From Selenomonadaceae bacterium (lineage in GTDB: Bacteria > Bacillota > Negativicutes > Selenomonadales > Selenomonadaceae): a DNA stretch of 53,343 bases. The stretch is from assembly GCA_017475745.1 (NCBI GenBank), contig JAFVEZ010000020.1:1-53343 (forward strand), in the 5' to 3' direction. Every line of letters starts with the position of its first letter. Position 1 is the stretch's first letter. Shown here in pieces: positions 6,834-16,259 of the stretch. The position numbers and the translations under genes are program-made. A model generated the notes under the pieces. That model saw only the letters and a program-made list of their open reading frames with translations. It ran no database searches and was not told where the DNA came from.

Positions 6834-8540
6834 ATGGCAGAGAAAATGAAGGGCAAAGGCGTAATCGCCGGTATTGCAGTCGGTAAAATAATGCTCGCAG
6901 GTCAAAATCTTGACGGCTATCTTAAAGACTACAAGCCAAAGAAGAAGGCTGATGAGAAGAAGATTGCTGCTGATGCACTGATTAAAGTTGCTGAGAATCT
7001 CCAAAAGAGTATTGACGATTTCAATAAAAAAGACCTCAAAGAGCAAGCAGCTATCCTTGAGGCGCATCGTCAGTTCGTCGAAGATCCGTCCATGAGCGGT
7101 GAAATTGAAGAGCAAATTGATAAGACCGGCTCCGCACCAAGAGCAGTACTTAACGCTTACGAGGAGAAGGCACAGTTGTTTGAGAGTATGGACAACGAGT
7201 ACTTCCAACAGCGTGCAGTTGATATGCGTGATGTCGGTAAGCGTATTGCTAAATTCATTCTCGGTATCAAAGAGCCGGAGATCGGCGAAGGTAAGGTTGT
7301 CGTCGCTGGTCTGGAGATTGAACCCTCTGTTATTGCCGGTCTGCCTTCCGAAAAGATTGCCGGTGTTATCCTTGGTCAAGGTTCCACGACTTCTCACGCG
7401 ATCATCATAGCAAAGACTCGCGCCATTCCTTCAATCGTTGGCGTTGGTGATGCTATCGAGAAGATGGCAGACGGCGATCCTGTTATCATCGACGGTGAGA
7501 CAGGTGATATCTTGATTCGTCCTACTGACGAAGAGCGCGCTAGCTATGATGTCAAGATTAAGAAACAAGAAGAACTCAAGGCCCACTATGCTGAACTCAA
7601 AGAACTGCCGGCTATCACTACTGATGGCGTGAAGGTTGAACTTGTTGCAAATATCGGATCACCTGCTGACGTTGATGCTGCCAACAACTACGGCGCTGAG
7701 GGCGTTGGTCTCTTCCGCTCTGAGTTTGTGTTTATTGGTAAAACTGACATTCCTCGTGAGGAAGATCAGTTCAAAGAATACAAGGCTGCCGTTGAGAAGT
7801 GTAATGGCCATCTGTGTGTTATCCGTACAATGGATATTGGCGGTGATAAACCTCTGCCATACATTCAGGTTGGTCAAGAAGAGAATCCGTTCCTTGGCTA
7901 CCGTGCAATTCGCATCAGTCTGCAGCGTCGTGATCTCTTCATTCCACAGTTGAAGGCTATACTCCGCGCTGGTAAGTTCGGCAAAGCTGGCATTATGTTC
8001 CCAATGGTTATCAATGTTGAAGAGTTCAAGGCAGCTCAGAAGATGGTTGAAGATGCCAAGGCTGAACTCGTCCACGAAGGCAAAGATTATGCCGACAATG
8101 TACAGCTTGGTATCATGGTTGAGACTCCTGCTGCTGCTGTGATGACGCCAGTACTTGCGAAGTATGTTGACTTCTTCAGCATTGGCACTAACGATCTCGT
8201 CCAGTACACGCTGGCTGTCGATCGCGGCAATGCTCAGATAGCATACCTTTACAATCACTTTAACCCTGCAGTTCTTCGTCTCATCAAGAGAACCATTGAA
8301 TCTGCCAACAAAGAAGGTAAGTGGGCTGGAATGTGCGGTGAAATGGCTTCCGATCCAAATGCTGCAATACTCCTCATGGCTATGGGTATCAAGGAACTGT
8401 CGATGTCAGCTCCTTCAATTCCAAAGGTCAAAGAGCGTATCCGCAATATCTCCTCATCTAAGGCAAAAGAGATTCTTGACAAGGTTATGGAAATGGAAGA
8501 CGGCAACGAGATCAAATCATACCTTTCAACTATTTCATAA
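6834..8540 (+). CDS. ptsI: PTS enzyme I (phosphoenolpyruvate-protein phosphotransferase)
   Basis: 568-residue cytoplasmic enzyme that transfers phosphate from PEP to HPr. It has an N-terminal HPr-binding/phosphohistidine region with GQGSTTSHAIIIAKTRAIPS (active His) and a C-terminal PEP-binding barrel with LFRSEFVFIG, GIMVETPAAAVM, SIGTNDLVQYTLAVDRGN and MCGEMASDP. ATG 6834 is chosen because GGAGGA lies about 7 bases before it and runs directly into the alternative ATG at 6828. It is the second gene of the ptsHI unit and ends before a terminator shared with the convergent RTX gene. Confidence 0.97.
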   Translation: MAEKMKGKGVIAGIAVGKIMLAGQNLDGYLKDYKPKKKADEKKIAADALIKVAENLQKSIDDFNKKDLKEQAAILEAHRQFVEDPSMSGEIEEQIDKTGSAPRAVLNAYEEKAQLFESMDNEYFQQRAVDMRDVGKRIAKFILGIKEPEIGEGKVVVAGLEIEPSVIAGLPSEKIAGVILGQGSTTSHAIIIAKTRAIPSIVGVGDAIEKMADGDPVIIDGETGDILIRPTDEERASYDVKIKKQEELKAHYAELKELPAITTDGVKVELVANIGSPADVDAANNYGAEGVGLFRSEFVFIGKTDIPREEDQFKEYKAAVEKCNGHLCVIRTMDIGGDKPLPYIQVGQEENPFLGYRAIRISLQRRDLFIPQLKAILRAGKFGKAGIMFPMVINVEEFKAAQKMVEDAKAELVHEGKDYADNVQLGIMVETPAAAVMTPVLAKYVDFFSIGTNDLVQYTLAVDRGNAQIAYLYNHFNPAVLRLIKRTIESANKEGKWAGMCGEMASDPNAAILLMAMGIKELSMSAPSIPKVKERIRNISSSKAKEILDKVMEMEDGNEIKSYLSTIS

Positions 8541-8572
8541 GTAACAGTCATATGGAAGATGATACATAAATT

Positions 8573-8608
8573 AAATTCCACCGAGAATACGATCTTGGTG
8601 GGATTTTT
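8573..8608 (+). terminator. Terminator after ptsI (likely bidirectional)
   Basis: AAATTCCACCGAG (8573-8585) pairs with CTTGGTGGGATTT (8594-8606) through G-U pairs, followed by T's. It lies between the convergent ptsI and RTX genes. Confidence 0.7.
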
Positions 8609-8623
8609 GTATTTGCCTGTATT

Positions 8624-11600
8624 CTATTTTGTTGCCGTTTCTTGTTTGAGTTCTCGCGACCATGTTAGAGTTGTCGTTAATGTTGATATTTGAGATTTGT
8701 CATAAGAATTATAATCTAAGCTGATAGAGTTAGCATTGGTGTCAAGTATTGAATCCAATTCATAAGACTGGGTCGATGAGTCGTCGTTTTTAAGGAACCA
8801 GGTCTCTTCAATGAAAGCACTGCTGGAGACGGTGTAGTTTTTAGTGGTGTTTGAAGAATCAGTGATAGTTATTGTCTTATCTTTAGAGTTCTTTAAGGTG
8901 ATCGAACCGCTGCCGATCTTCAATATCATGTCATTGCCCTTGATTGAAGCACTTGCAATGGAACCACTCGTCAACTTAATCTTATCTTGTCCTGCCGTGT
9001 AGTCAGTGATAACGTCATTACCATCGCCGGAAGCATAAACAAAGACATCATTGCCGCTGCCACCCGTTAGAGTGTCATTGCCTTTGCCACCATAGAGAGT
9101 ATCGGCACCAGTACCGCCACTCAAACTGTCATTGCCGGCATTACCAAGGAGAGAGTCTTTCCCAGCGGCGCCGTTGATGGTATCATTGCCGCTGCCACCT
9201 TTGATTGTGTTAGCAAGCGAATTACCTGTAATTTTGACGGCCTTAGTCCGCGTGGAAGCTACGATTGTCTTTATATCTGAACTCACAGTGACAACTGCCG
9301 AATCAGCATCAGTGATAGTCTTACTTGTCGGATCAGGATAAACTTTGCTTGTAGAGTTGCCCTTGGAATCAACTATGGTTATGAATTTGTTCTTGGCATT
9401 TTTGAGGGTAATGGATCCTTGTACACTGCCGGTACTTGAAGCAATATTCAGCACTACATCAGAACCTTTGAGTTGAGCACTCTCAATAGAGCCGCTTGTG
9501 AGTTTTATGGAATCCTGTCCCGTCGTGTAGTCAGTAATAACGTCATTGCCATCACCAAAAGCATAGACAAAGACATCATTGCCGCTGCCACCCGTTAGAG
9601 TGTCATTGCCCTTGCCGCCGTTTAGCGTATCAGCGCCTGTGCCACCACTCAAACTGTCATTGCCGGCATTGCCGAGGAGAGAGTCACTGCCAGCGCCACC
9701 GTAGATAGTATCCTTACCGCTGCCACCCTTGATTGTATTGGAAAGTGAATTGCCCGTAACTTTGAGTGCTTTCGTCCGCGTGGAAGCATCAACAACCGAA
9801 ACCGATGCATCAACGTTGAGCGTTGCAGAATTAGTATTAGTGACTGTCAGCGTTGCTGTATCCACATAAGGTTTGCTTGTGGACTTGCCGGAAGAATTGA
9901 CAACGGTGATAGATTTACCCTTGCCATTCTTGACGGTGATTGATCCGCTGCTGATATTCAATATCACATCATTACCGCTAATCGAAGAATTGGTGATAGA
10001 GCCACTTGTGATCCTTATAGAATCCTGCCCTGCTGTATAGTCAGTGATGACATCATTTCCGTCACCGGAAGCGTAAACGAATACATCATTACCGCTGCCA
10101 CCCGTTAGAGTATCATTGCCCTTGCCGCCAGTAAGAGTATCTGCACCCGCGCCGCCGCTGAGGAAGTCATTGCCCGCTTCACCATAGAGCTTATCTTTGC
10201 CGGCATTGCCGAAGATTGAATCATTTCCGCTGCCGCCGTAGACAGTATCGGCGCCGCTTGAGCCTCGAATGATATTGGCAAGTGTATTTCCCTTAATATG
10301 AACCGCTCCAGAACGCGCTGCCGCGGTAATAGTCTTGACAGTGCTGTAGTATTCCGACGATTTAAGAGTGCCGCTAAAGTCATTGTCAAGAGTTACAACA
10401 GTGTCGGCAGAATTGTAAGTAAGTCCAACCGGCACTCCATAGAGAGAAGAAGTCGTTCCGACTGTAATCAACTTCTTGGCGCCGTTCTTTATCTTGATTG
10501 AGCCACTACCGATATTAAGCACAACATCAGAGCCGTCTAAGTAAGAGCCGGTAATAGTGCCCTTGCTGAGTATTATCACGTCTTCGCCAACGGTGTAGTC
10601 CTTGATAACATCATTGCCGTCTTCCGAAGAGCAGACGAAAGTATCACTGCCATTGCCGCCGGTGAGAGTGTCATTGCCACTGCCACCGATTATGAGATCA
10701 TCACCTGCACCGCCGTTGATTGAATCATTGCCATTACCGCCGGTAATTGTGTCATCGCCACTCGTGCCGGTGATATTCCAGTTAAAGTCACTACTTGCGG
10801 CACTGATAGATTGAGCTGAGTTAAAAGTCGCCGTATATTTTTTGCCGGCTGCCACAGTTCCAACTTGCGTTTGACTACTCGATACACTGCTTGTTGTAAA
10901 GGTTGCATTGACTTTGCCTGTACTATTGTTAGCCACGACATATTTACCGACAGAGCTACCTGCTTTGCTGAGATCAACGACAGCCGTGCCAGTGAATAAC
11001 CTATTGGACACCTGTTTGGCAAAATATCGGAAGAGCATATAACCACCGGCATAGGCATCATAATGATCTTCAGTAGAAGAGCGTGTGTAGTACATAGCAT
11101 CATTAAGAGAAGAAGCATTGACAGATTGTGCTAATTTCACAATCTCACTCTTCCTGCCATCGTCAGCGCCATGTACCAACTCGGCAAGGCCTTCGTCAAC
11201 ACAGATTGGCGTATTGTCCCAGAGAAGATCAGTTTCATTAGTAGACATAATGGCATGAGTAAGTTCGTGTGCCAATATCCTATCAAAGTAGACGCCACGA
11301 GTCCGCTTGCCGCTGTATTCGCCGCCGGTGGTGTCAATCGTCTCAAAAGCTTGAGAGTATATAGTCAAGTTGTAAAGGTTAGCAGAAGCAAGTATGGAAG
11401 CTGAACTACGATCGAAAGTGATGGTTAAAGTATGACTCTTAGCATCACTCTCGTTAAAACTAATTCCTATACTCTGCTCAACCAATTCCAAAGCTGGTTC
11501 CAACCACCAGGAATACAAAGCTGAGACTATCTCTTGTTCCTTCTCACTCAATGTTGAAGCATCAGGCCACACTACAGTCACGCCATTATAAGTGGTTTGT

Positions 11601-11965
11601 GATTCCGTTGGGTAAACGGCAGCAGTAACATTAGATTCTGGCACAATATCTTCAGCGCTTATTTGGGTGGTGGATCCGCCTGTATCATATCCAGTGATTG
11701 CGCCAGTATCGGTGTTGTTTAAATCAATGCCGCAGTACTCTTTGAGGAAGCTGTCAGTCTTGCTGTCGAGAATACGAGTGGTAGAAGCACCGTCACCGCC
11801 ATACAGTGACACATCATTGACAAAGGCAGTGACAAGATCGTCCCAGGTTGAATATATTCCGCTTGAAGCATAGTTTACAGCCTCATCAAGAGCAGCCGTG
11901 CCGTATTTCGAGGAATCATCGAGTGACTTGATAAACTTCTTGATGACCTCTTGTTGAGTTCCCAC
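8624..11965 (-). CDS. RTX-repeat protein with HExxH metallopeptidase-like motif
   Basis: 1113 residues, probably secreted. The N-terminal 380 residues hold LAHELTHAIM (HELTH at 233-237) and DEGLAELVHG about 20 residues on, an arrangement like gluzincin zinc peptidases. Four blocks of GGxGxDxLx-type calcium-binding repeats follow, near residues 400-440, 565-628, 745-798 and 921-973, each leading into GNDVITDYTAGQD. The last 90 residues lack repeats and could carry a type I secretion signal. There is no signal peptide and no type I exporter in the window. The GTG start follows GAGGAGG. Peptidase activity is inferred from the motif only; an adhesin is also possible. Confidence 0.75.
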   Translation of the reverse strand: MGTQQEVIKKFIKSLDDSSKYGTAALDEAVNYASSGIYSTWDDLVTAFVNDVSLYGGDGASTTRILDSKTDSFLKEYCGIDLNNTDTGAITGYDTGGSTTQISAEDIVPESNVTAAVYPTESQTTYNGVTVVWPDASTLSEKEQEIVSALYSWWLEPALELVEQSIGISFNESDAKSHTLTITFDRSSASILASANLYNLTIYSQAFETIDTTGGEYSGKRTRGVYFDRILAHELTHAIMSTNETDLLWDNTPICVDEGLAELVHGADDGRKSEIVKLAQSVNASSLNDAMYYTRSSTEDHYDAYAGGYMLFRYFAKQVSNRLFTGTAVVDLSKAGSSVGKYVVANNSTGKVNATFTTSSVSSSQTQVGTVAAGKKYTATFNSAQSISAASSDFNWNITGTSGDDTITGGNGNDSINGGAGDDLIIGGSGNDTLTGGNGSDTFVCSSEDGNDVIKDYTVGEDVIILSKGTITGSYLDGSDVVLNIGSGSIKIKNGAKKLITVGTTSSLYGVPVGLTYNSADTVVTLDNDFSGTLKSSEYYSTVKTITAAARSGAVHIKGNTLANIIRGSSGADTVYGGSGNDSIFGNAGKDKLYGEAGNDFLSGGAGADTLTGGKGNDTLTGGSGNDVFVYASGDGNDVITDYTAGQDSIRITSGSITNSSISGNDVILNISSGSITVKNGKGKSITVVNSSGKSTSKPYVDTATLTVTNTNSATLNVDASVSVVDASTRTKALKVTGNSLSNTIKGGSGKDTIYGGAGSDSLLGNAGNDSLSGGTGADTLNGGKGNDTLTGGSGNDVFVYAFGDGNDVITDYTTGQDSIKLTSGSIESAQLKGSDVVLNIASSTGSVQGSITLKNAKNKFITIVDSKGNSTSKVYPDPTSKTITDADSAVVTVSSDIKTIVASTRTKAVKITGNSLANTIKGGSGNDTINGAAGKDSLLGNAGNDSLSGGTGADTLYGGKGNDTLTGGSGNDVFVYASGDGNDVITDYTAGQDKIKLTSGSIASASIKGNDMILKIGSGSITLKNSKDKTITITDSSNTTKNYTVSSSAFIEETWFLKNDDSSTQSYELDSILDTNANSISLDYNSYDKSQISTLTTTLTWSRELKQETATK
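8999..10290 (-). repeat. Near-identical internal repeats in the RTX gene
   Basis: Three units beginning near 8999, 9529 and 10040, spaced about 510-530 bases, share long stretches of almost the same DNA, for example around 9040-9130, 9570-9660 and 10080-10140. A more diverged fourth copy starts near 10590. Conservation at the DNA level, not only in protein, suggests recent duplication or gene conversion. Confidence 0.75.
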
Positions 11966-12051
11966 AATAACTCCTCCTCGTTAAACTTGTTATCTTTCCA
12001 CTAGTTCGCGGAGGTTTATTTGAAAGCAATTATCTGCTCAATGCCCGCTAA

Positions 12052-13128
12052 TCAAAGTGGTTCATACTGTATAACGGTTATATTCGGATATTTATTAAGA
12101 TTAATATTTCCACCATCATCAAGAGATATTATCGGCAAGGCTGAGAAGTCATTCGGATACATCGCCACTATGCCCTTATTTCCATTGCTGAGGGTTACAT
12201 GAGAGCCTATTAAACTGTCTTTAATCCTTGTTAGCAGAGGAACACAGACGACAGGATCAAGACTGGAGTAAATTTCACGGACAAAGTAACTGACAGCGTG
12301 GAATGGCGTGCGCTTGACTGCTCCAGGTTTCTCAGAAGTCAAATCATCATAAGTATTTGCAACGGCAACGATTCTAGCATAAGGTGGAATTTTATCGCCT
12401 GTTAAGCCATTTGGAAAGCCAGTGCCATTCATTCTTTCGTGATGACAGAGAGCGACTTTCTGAATGACTTCGCTTAAACCCGATTTCTTGAGCATTTCTG
12501 AGCCGTCCTCGCAATGCTTACGATATACTTTGAGGTCTTCTTCTTCAAGATTGTCCGGATCTCTGTCAATGAGACGATCTGGAAGTTTGACCTTACCAAC
12601 ATCGTGAAGGAAAGCTGCCGTTACAACCGTGCGGATTTCTTCCCAATCGAAGTGCATCCATTTGGCAATTATACCCGACAAGATTGCAACTCTCTCAGAG
12701 TGAAGGGCAAGCGTTGTGCTCTTGTGTCCCAGAGAGAAGAGATAATCAATGGTTCCGCTATTGTCTGCAAGTGGTAATATATGAGCGGCAACTTTTTGCG
12801 TCTGCTCTTTAGGTATCTCACCATTCTTGAGAGACTCAAATACCTCATCAGCATATTTGGCAACCACATCAAACTCATGAGAGAAAGCCTTATTTTTCTT
12901 CAGGACTGCCGACGCTTGCTGATAGTTCTGACTTAAATCAAAGTCGTCCTTAATGTGAACAACCGGCACATCAAGTGATTGTAATCGAGTAATGTGAGCA
13001 TTGGTTAAAACCGTTCCCTCTGATAATACTATGACCATATCTTCGTTTGTTACAGTCCTGGCAAGTGTCATGCCGGGTTCAAGTCGCTCTACTGATACTG
13101 CTTTCAAGTTAAAGACCTCCTCTGCCAC
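12052..13128 (-). CDS. HD-GYP domain protein, probable c-di-GMP phosphodiesterase
   Basis: 358 residues. An N-terminal region (1-130) resembles the DUF3391-like segment often found before HD-GYP. The HD-GYP domain shows HSERV (His143), FLHDVGK (HD 175-176), HCEDG (His205), HHERMNGTGFPNGL (His229-230) and ARIVAVANTYDDLTS. The GYP motif is GFP here, a common variant. All metal-binding residues appear present, so c-di-GMP breakdown is plausible. It is a single gene with its own promoter, 86 bases upstream of the RTX gene on the same strand, so some read-through into the RTX gene is possible. The large GGDEF/EAL protein at 21-25 kb belongs to the same signalling network. Confidence 0.88.
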   Translation of the reverse strand: MAEEVFNLKAVSVERLEPGMTLARTVTNEDMVIVLSEGTVLTNAHITRLQSLDVPVVHIKDDFDLSQNYQQASAVLKKNKAFSHEFDVVAKYADEVFESLKNGEIPKEQTQKVAAHILPLADNSGTIDYLFSLGHKSTTLALHSERVAILSGIIAKWMHFDWEEIRTVVTAAFLHDVGKVKLPDRLIDRDPDNLEEEDLKVYRKHCEDGSEMLKKSGLSEVIQKVALCHHERMNGTGFPNGLTGDKIPPYARIVAVANTYDDLTSEKPGAVKRTPFHAVSYFVREIYSSLDPVVCVPLLTRIKDSLIGSHVTLSNGNKGIVAMYPNDFSALPIISLDDGGNINLNKYPNITVIQYEPL

Positions 13129-13153
13129 CGAAAGTTTTCTGAATACTTTCTAC

Positions 13154-13182
13154 ATTATAACTTAATTATCCTATACAGTCAA
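13154..13182 (-). promoter_or_regulatory. Promoter for the HD-GYP gene
   Basis: On the minus strand TTGACT (13177-13182), 17 bases, TATAAT (13154-13159), about 25 bases before the start codon. Confidence 0.65.
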
Positions 13183-13271
13183 TCTTATATTATCGGTCAG
13201 CAATCGGTGGATAGCAAATGACGAAGATATAATCATATTCAAGCTACCAATCGAGCCACTCTGTAGCTCAA

Positions 13272-15581
13272 TTAGAAGTTGGCCAATCTCAAGATACGCT
13301 CACAGAGTTCGGGAAAGGTGATTCCTGCTGCAGCCGCGGCATCAGGCACAAGAGAAGTCTCCGTCATACCCGGCACGCTGTTCACCTCTATCACATATGG
13401 AACGTTATCCTCCGACAGCATCATATCAACACGAGCGACACCGCTGCACTTGCAGACCAAAAAGGCCTTAACGGCAAGTTCTTGGATCTGTTCAGTGAGT
13501 TTATTGGGAATGTCAGCCGGACAGATATGAGTTGAGGCGCCTTTAGTGTACTTGCTCTCGTAGTCGTATCTGCCACTCAAAGTCGTTATTTCAATCACAG
13601 GGAACGCTTCAGCGTGTTCGGCGTTGCCCCAGACCGCAACCGTCATCTCGCGACCTTTGATAAACTCCTCAACGATGATCTCATCACCGAACTCGAAGGC
13701 CGCATGGGTCGCACTCGCCAAGTCTTTCTTCTTCTCGACAATGTAGACACCGATACTGGAACCTTGAGACGGTGCCTTGACTACCACAGGGAAGCCAAAA
13801 GTCTTCTCGATGTTGTCGGCAATCGTCTTGTTGCGCTCCTTGGCGGTCTTGCGATAGACAACGAACTTAGGAGTATTGATATCCTTGGCATTGAAGATGC
13901 GTTTAGCTGTAATCTTGTCCATAGTGAGGGCAGCGGCAAGAGTCCCACTACCAGTGTAGGGTATGTCAAGCATATCAAGAGTGCCTTGAATTAAGCCATC
14001 TTCGCCATACTTACCGTGGACAGCGTTAAACACTATATCACATTCGCTGTCTCTAATATCACCTGCGAAGGTTTGTGGGTTAAGTTCCATGCCCTCAGCA
14101 TCATAACCCTTAGACTGAAGAGCTTGAAGGACAGCGTTGCCTGTACGGCGAGAGACTTCAGCCTCAGTGGAAGTACCACCCATTACAACAATGATCTTTT
14201 TGCGGCGCTTGAGCATTTCGACAAGTTCTTCACCAACGCGATAGATATTGCCAGCGCCCATAGTGATGACAAGGTCGCCTTCTTCAACAAAGTCAACGAG
14301 ATATTCAGCAATGCCTTCAACATTCGGAATATAAGACACATCTTGACTGGTAGTCTCAATGACTTCTTTAAGCATAGCTTCACCTGTGACGCCCTCGATT
14401 GGCTTCTCACCAGCGGAGTAGATGTCAGTGAGGACGAGTACGTCGGCTTCCTTGAAGGCAGAGCCGAACTCCTTGAGCAGAAGCTTGGTACGACTGTATC
14501 TGTGAGGTTGGAAGACACAGACGAGACGGCGAGGATTGGTATCACGTGCCGCCTTGAGAGTAGCAGCAATTTCAGTTGGGTGATGAGCATAGTCGTCGAC
14601 CACCCATACACCTTTTACGTGACCTTTGGTCTGGAAGCGACGCTTTGCACCGTGGAACTGCCCCAGACCTTTGGCAATGTCCTCGAAGTCAACGCCGACT
14701 TGCATAGCGGCAGCGATTGTCGCGAGAGCATTGAGAACATTGTGCTGACCGTGAATCTTCAGAGTAACGCGCCCAAGTTCCTCACCGTTGTGAACTACAT
14801 CAAAGTCGATACCATCGGCAGTTTTGTCGATATTCTTGGCAACATAGTCCGCTTCGTTGTCAATGGCGTAAGAGATCACTTTGCGGTCAATCTTACTAGC
14901 AAGGTTCCTCAAGTTCTCATTGTCGAAGCAGAGTACTACAACGCCGTTTTTCTTGTCGGTGTTCTCAACGAAGGTCTTGAAGGCCTTGCGAATGTTGTCG
15001 AGGGTGCCGTAGTGGTCGAGATGATCGTCCTCAATATTGGTGACAACGGCAATCTTTGGCTTAAGCTTAACGAAAGAACCATCACTCTCATCAGCTTCAG
15101 AGACCAGCCAGTCACTCTTGCCTAGGATAGCACTGGTGCCAAGGTCCGCAGACTCACCGCCGATGATTATAGTTGGGTCTACATTGGCATTGAATAGCAC
15201 GAAGCCGATCATTGAAGTTACTGTCGTCTTACCATGAGCACCTGCAACGGCAATACCTTTTTTGGAATTGAGCAGAGCGGCATTAATGTCAGAGCGGTGG
15301 AGTATATTCATGTTGAGCTTCTTGGCAGCGGCAATCTCAGGATTGTCTTGAGGAATTGCTGAGGAGATAACAACAGCATCAAGGTCGTCTTTGATGTTAC
15401 TCTCATCGTGCCCAATGAAAACATTTGCGCCGCGACCTTTAAGCATCTTGATAGTTGGAGAATCAGCTCGATCAGAGCCGGAAACCTCATAACCCAAGTC
15501 CAAAAGTATCCTGGCAAGTGGACTCATTCCTGCTCCGCCAATTCCAACAAAGTGAATCTTTTTAATACCTTTTAAAATCAA
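13272..15581 (-). CDS. murC-ddl: Fused UDP-N-acetylmuramate-L-alanine ligase / D-Ala-D-Ala ligase
   Basis: 769 residues, two cytoplasmic peptidoglycan-precursor ligases in one chain. MurC is residues 1 to about 458: FVGIGGAGMSPLA, the ATP loop AGAHGKTTVTS (115-120), EADESDGSF, VTNIEDDHLDHYG, DDYAHHPTEI. After MLKRRKKIIVVMGGTSTEAE a complete Ddl begins: VFNAVHGKYGEDG, the ATP-grasp segment VVKAPSQGSSIGV, and YVIEVNSVPGMT with the metal ligands. There is no stop or frameshift between the halves. It starts with TTG behind GAGGTG. A MurC-Ddl fusion is known from Chlamydiae; linked genes are the norm in Firmicutes. It lies at the end of a minus-strand run. Confidence 0.95.
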   Translation of the reverse strand: MILKGIKKIHFVGIGGAGMSPLARILLDLGYEVSGSDRADSPTIKMLKGRGANVFIGHDESNIKDDLDAVVISSAIPQDNPEIAAAKKLNMNILHRSDINAALLNSKKGIAVAGAHGKTTVTSMIGFVLFNANVDPTIIIGGESADLGTSAILGKSDWLVSEADESDGSFVKLKPKIAVVTNIEDDHLDHYGTLDNIRKAFKTFVENTDKKNGVVVLCFDNENLRNLASKIDRKVISYAIDNEADYVAKNIDKTADGIDFDVVHNGEELGRVTLKIHGQHNVLNALATIAAAMQVGVDFEDIAKGLGQFHGAKRRFQTKGHVKGVWVVDDYAHHPTEIAATLKAARDTNPRRLVCVFQPHRYSRTKLLLKEFGSAFKEADVLVLTDIYSAGEKPIEGVTGEAMLKEVIETTSQDVSYIPNVEGIAEYLVDFVEEGDLVITMGAGNIYRVGEELVEMLKRRKKIIVVMGGTSTEAEVSRRTGNAVLQALQSKGYDAEGMELNPQTFAGDIRDSECDIVFNAVHGKYGEDGLIQGTLDMLDIPYTGSGTLAAALTMDKITAKRIFNAKDINTPKFVVYRKTAKERNKTIADNIEKTFGFPVVVKAPSQGSSIGVYIVEKKKDLASATHAAFEFGDEIIVEEFIKGREMTVAVWGNAEHAEAFPVIEITTLSGRYDYESKYTKGASTHICPADIPNKLTEQIQELAVKAFLVCKCSGVARVDMMLSEDNVPYVIEVNSVPGMTETSLVPDAAAAAGITFPELCERILRLANF

Positions 15582-15609
15582 TTCAAAACACCTCTATATA
15601 TTGTATTTA

Positions 15610-16176
15610 TTAATCTTCAAACCACCATTTAAATATATTGTGAATGTCAATGGTCAGATCATCAAAGATGGAGACCTTGATATTGGTTTTAGCTTCGGGA
15701 TCATCAGAGATCATGTATACCTCATCAAGAATATATCTATCTCCAATAAGATGATATACCTCAATGCGCTTTGACCATTGATCAATAATCCAGTATTCTT
15801 TGACACCGTACTTCTCGTAGATATCCTTCTTTTTTCCGAGATCATTCTTCAACGTTCTCTCTGAGAGGACTTCAACAATCAAATCTGGTGCGCCCTCAAC
15901 CCTTTTACGTGATTTTAGTATCTCTGGATTGCAGATAACACTGATATCCGGAATATAGTGTTCTTCTTTCGAGAAGTACACATCTGTATTGTCGCTAAAG
16001 ACGGCTGCCTTGACATTGTTATTAAGAATATAATTCGTAAAGATGTTCATTATCCTATTAATAATAGTTCCATGAGTAAGATTAGGTGCCGGCGACATGA
16101 TAAACTTGATACCGCCAATGAGCTCATACTTATTCTCACCTTCACCAAGTGTCTCATCATAGGCCAATTCTTCCAT
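15610..16176 (-). CDS. Uma2 family (DUF820) nuclease-fold protein, copy 1
   Basis: 188 residues. The Uma2 pattern is clear: YIPDISVIC, GAPDLIVEVLSERT, DLGKKKDIYEKYGVKEYWII. It is a PD-(D/E)XK-like fold whose D...E.K residues fit PDLIVEVLS and KKK; the biological role of the family is unsettled. It ends WWFED. It is a tandem paralogue of the next upstream gene, 83 bases away, and lies 28 bases before murC-ddl. Confidence 0.85.
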   Translation of the reverse strand: MEELAYDETLGEGENKYELIGGIKFIMSPAPNLTHGTIINRIMNIFTNYILNNNVKAAVFSDNTDVYFSKEEHYIPDISVICNPEILKSRKRVEGAPDLIVEVLSERTLKNDLGKKKDIYEKYGVKEYWIIDQWSKRIEVYHLIGDRYILDEVYMISDDPEAKTNIKVSIFDDLTIDIHNIFKWWFED

Positions 16177-16259
16177 TTGATATGCTCCTTTGATGCTATT
16201 TACTTTGTTCTAAGATAGGTATAATGAAAACTGAAGTTATTCTCTGCCAAAATCTCAAA

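Noticed and set aside
14016..15125. Long plus-strand open frame of about 369 codons opposite murC-ddl
   Set aside because: It is antisense to an unmistakable MurC, has no family-like motifs and no ribosome site; codon bias of the real gene keeps the opposite strand open.
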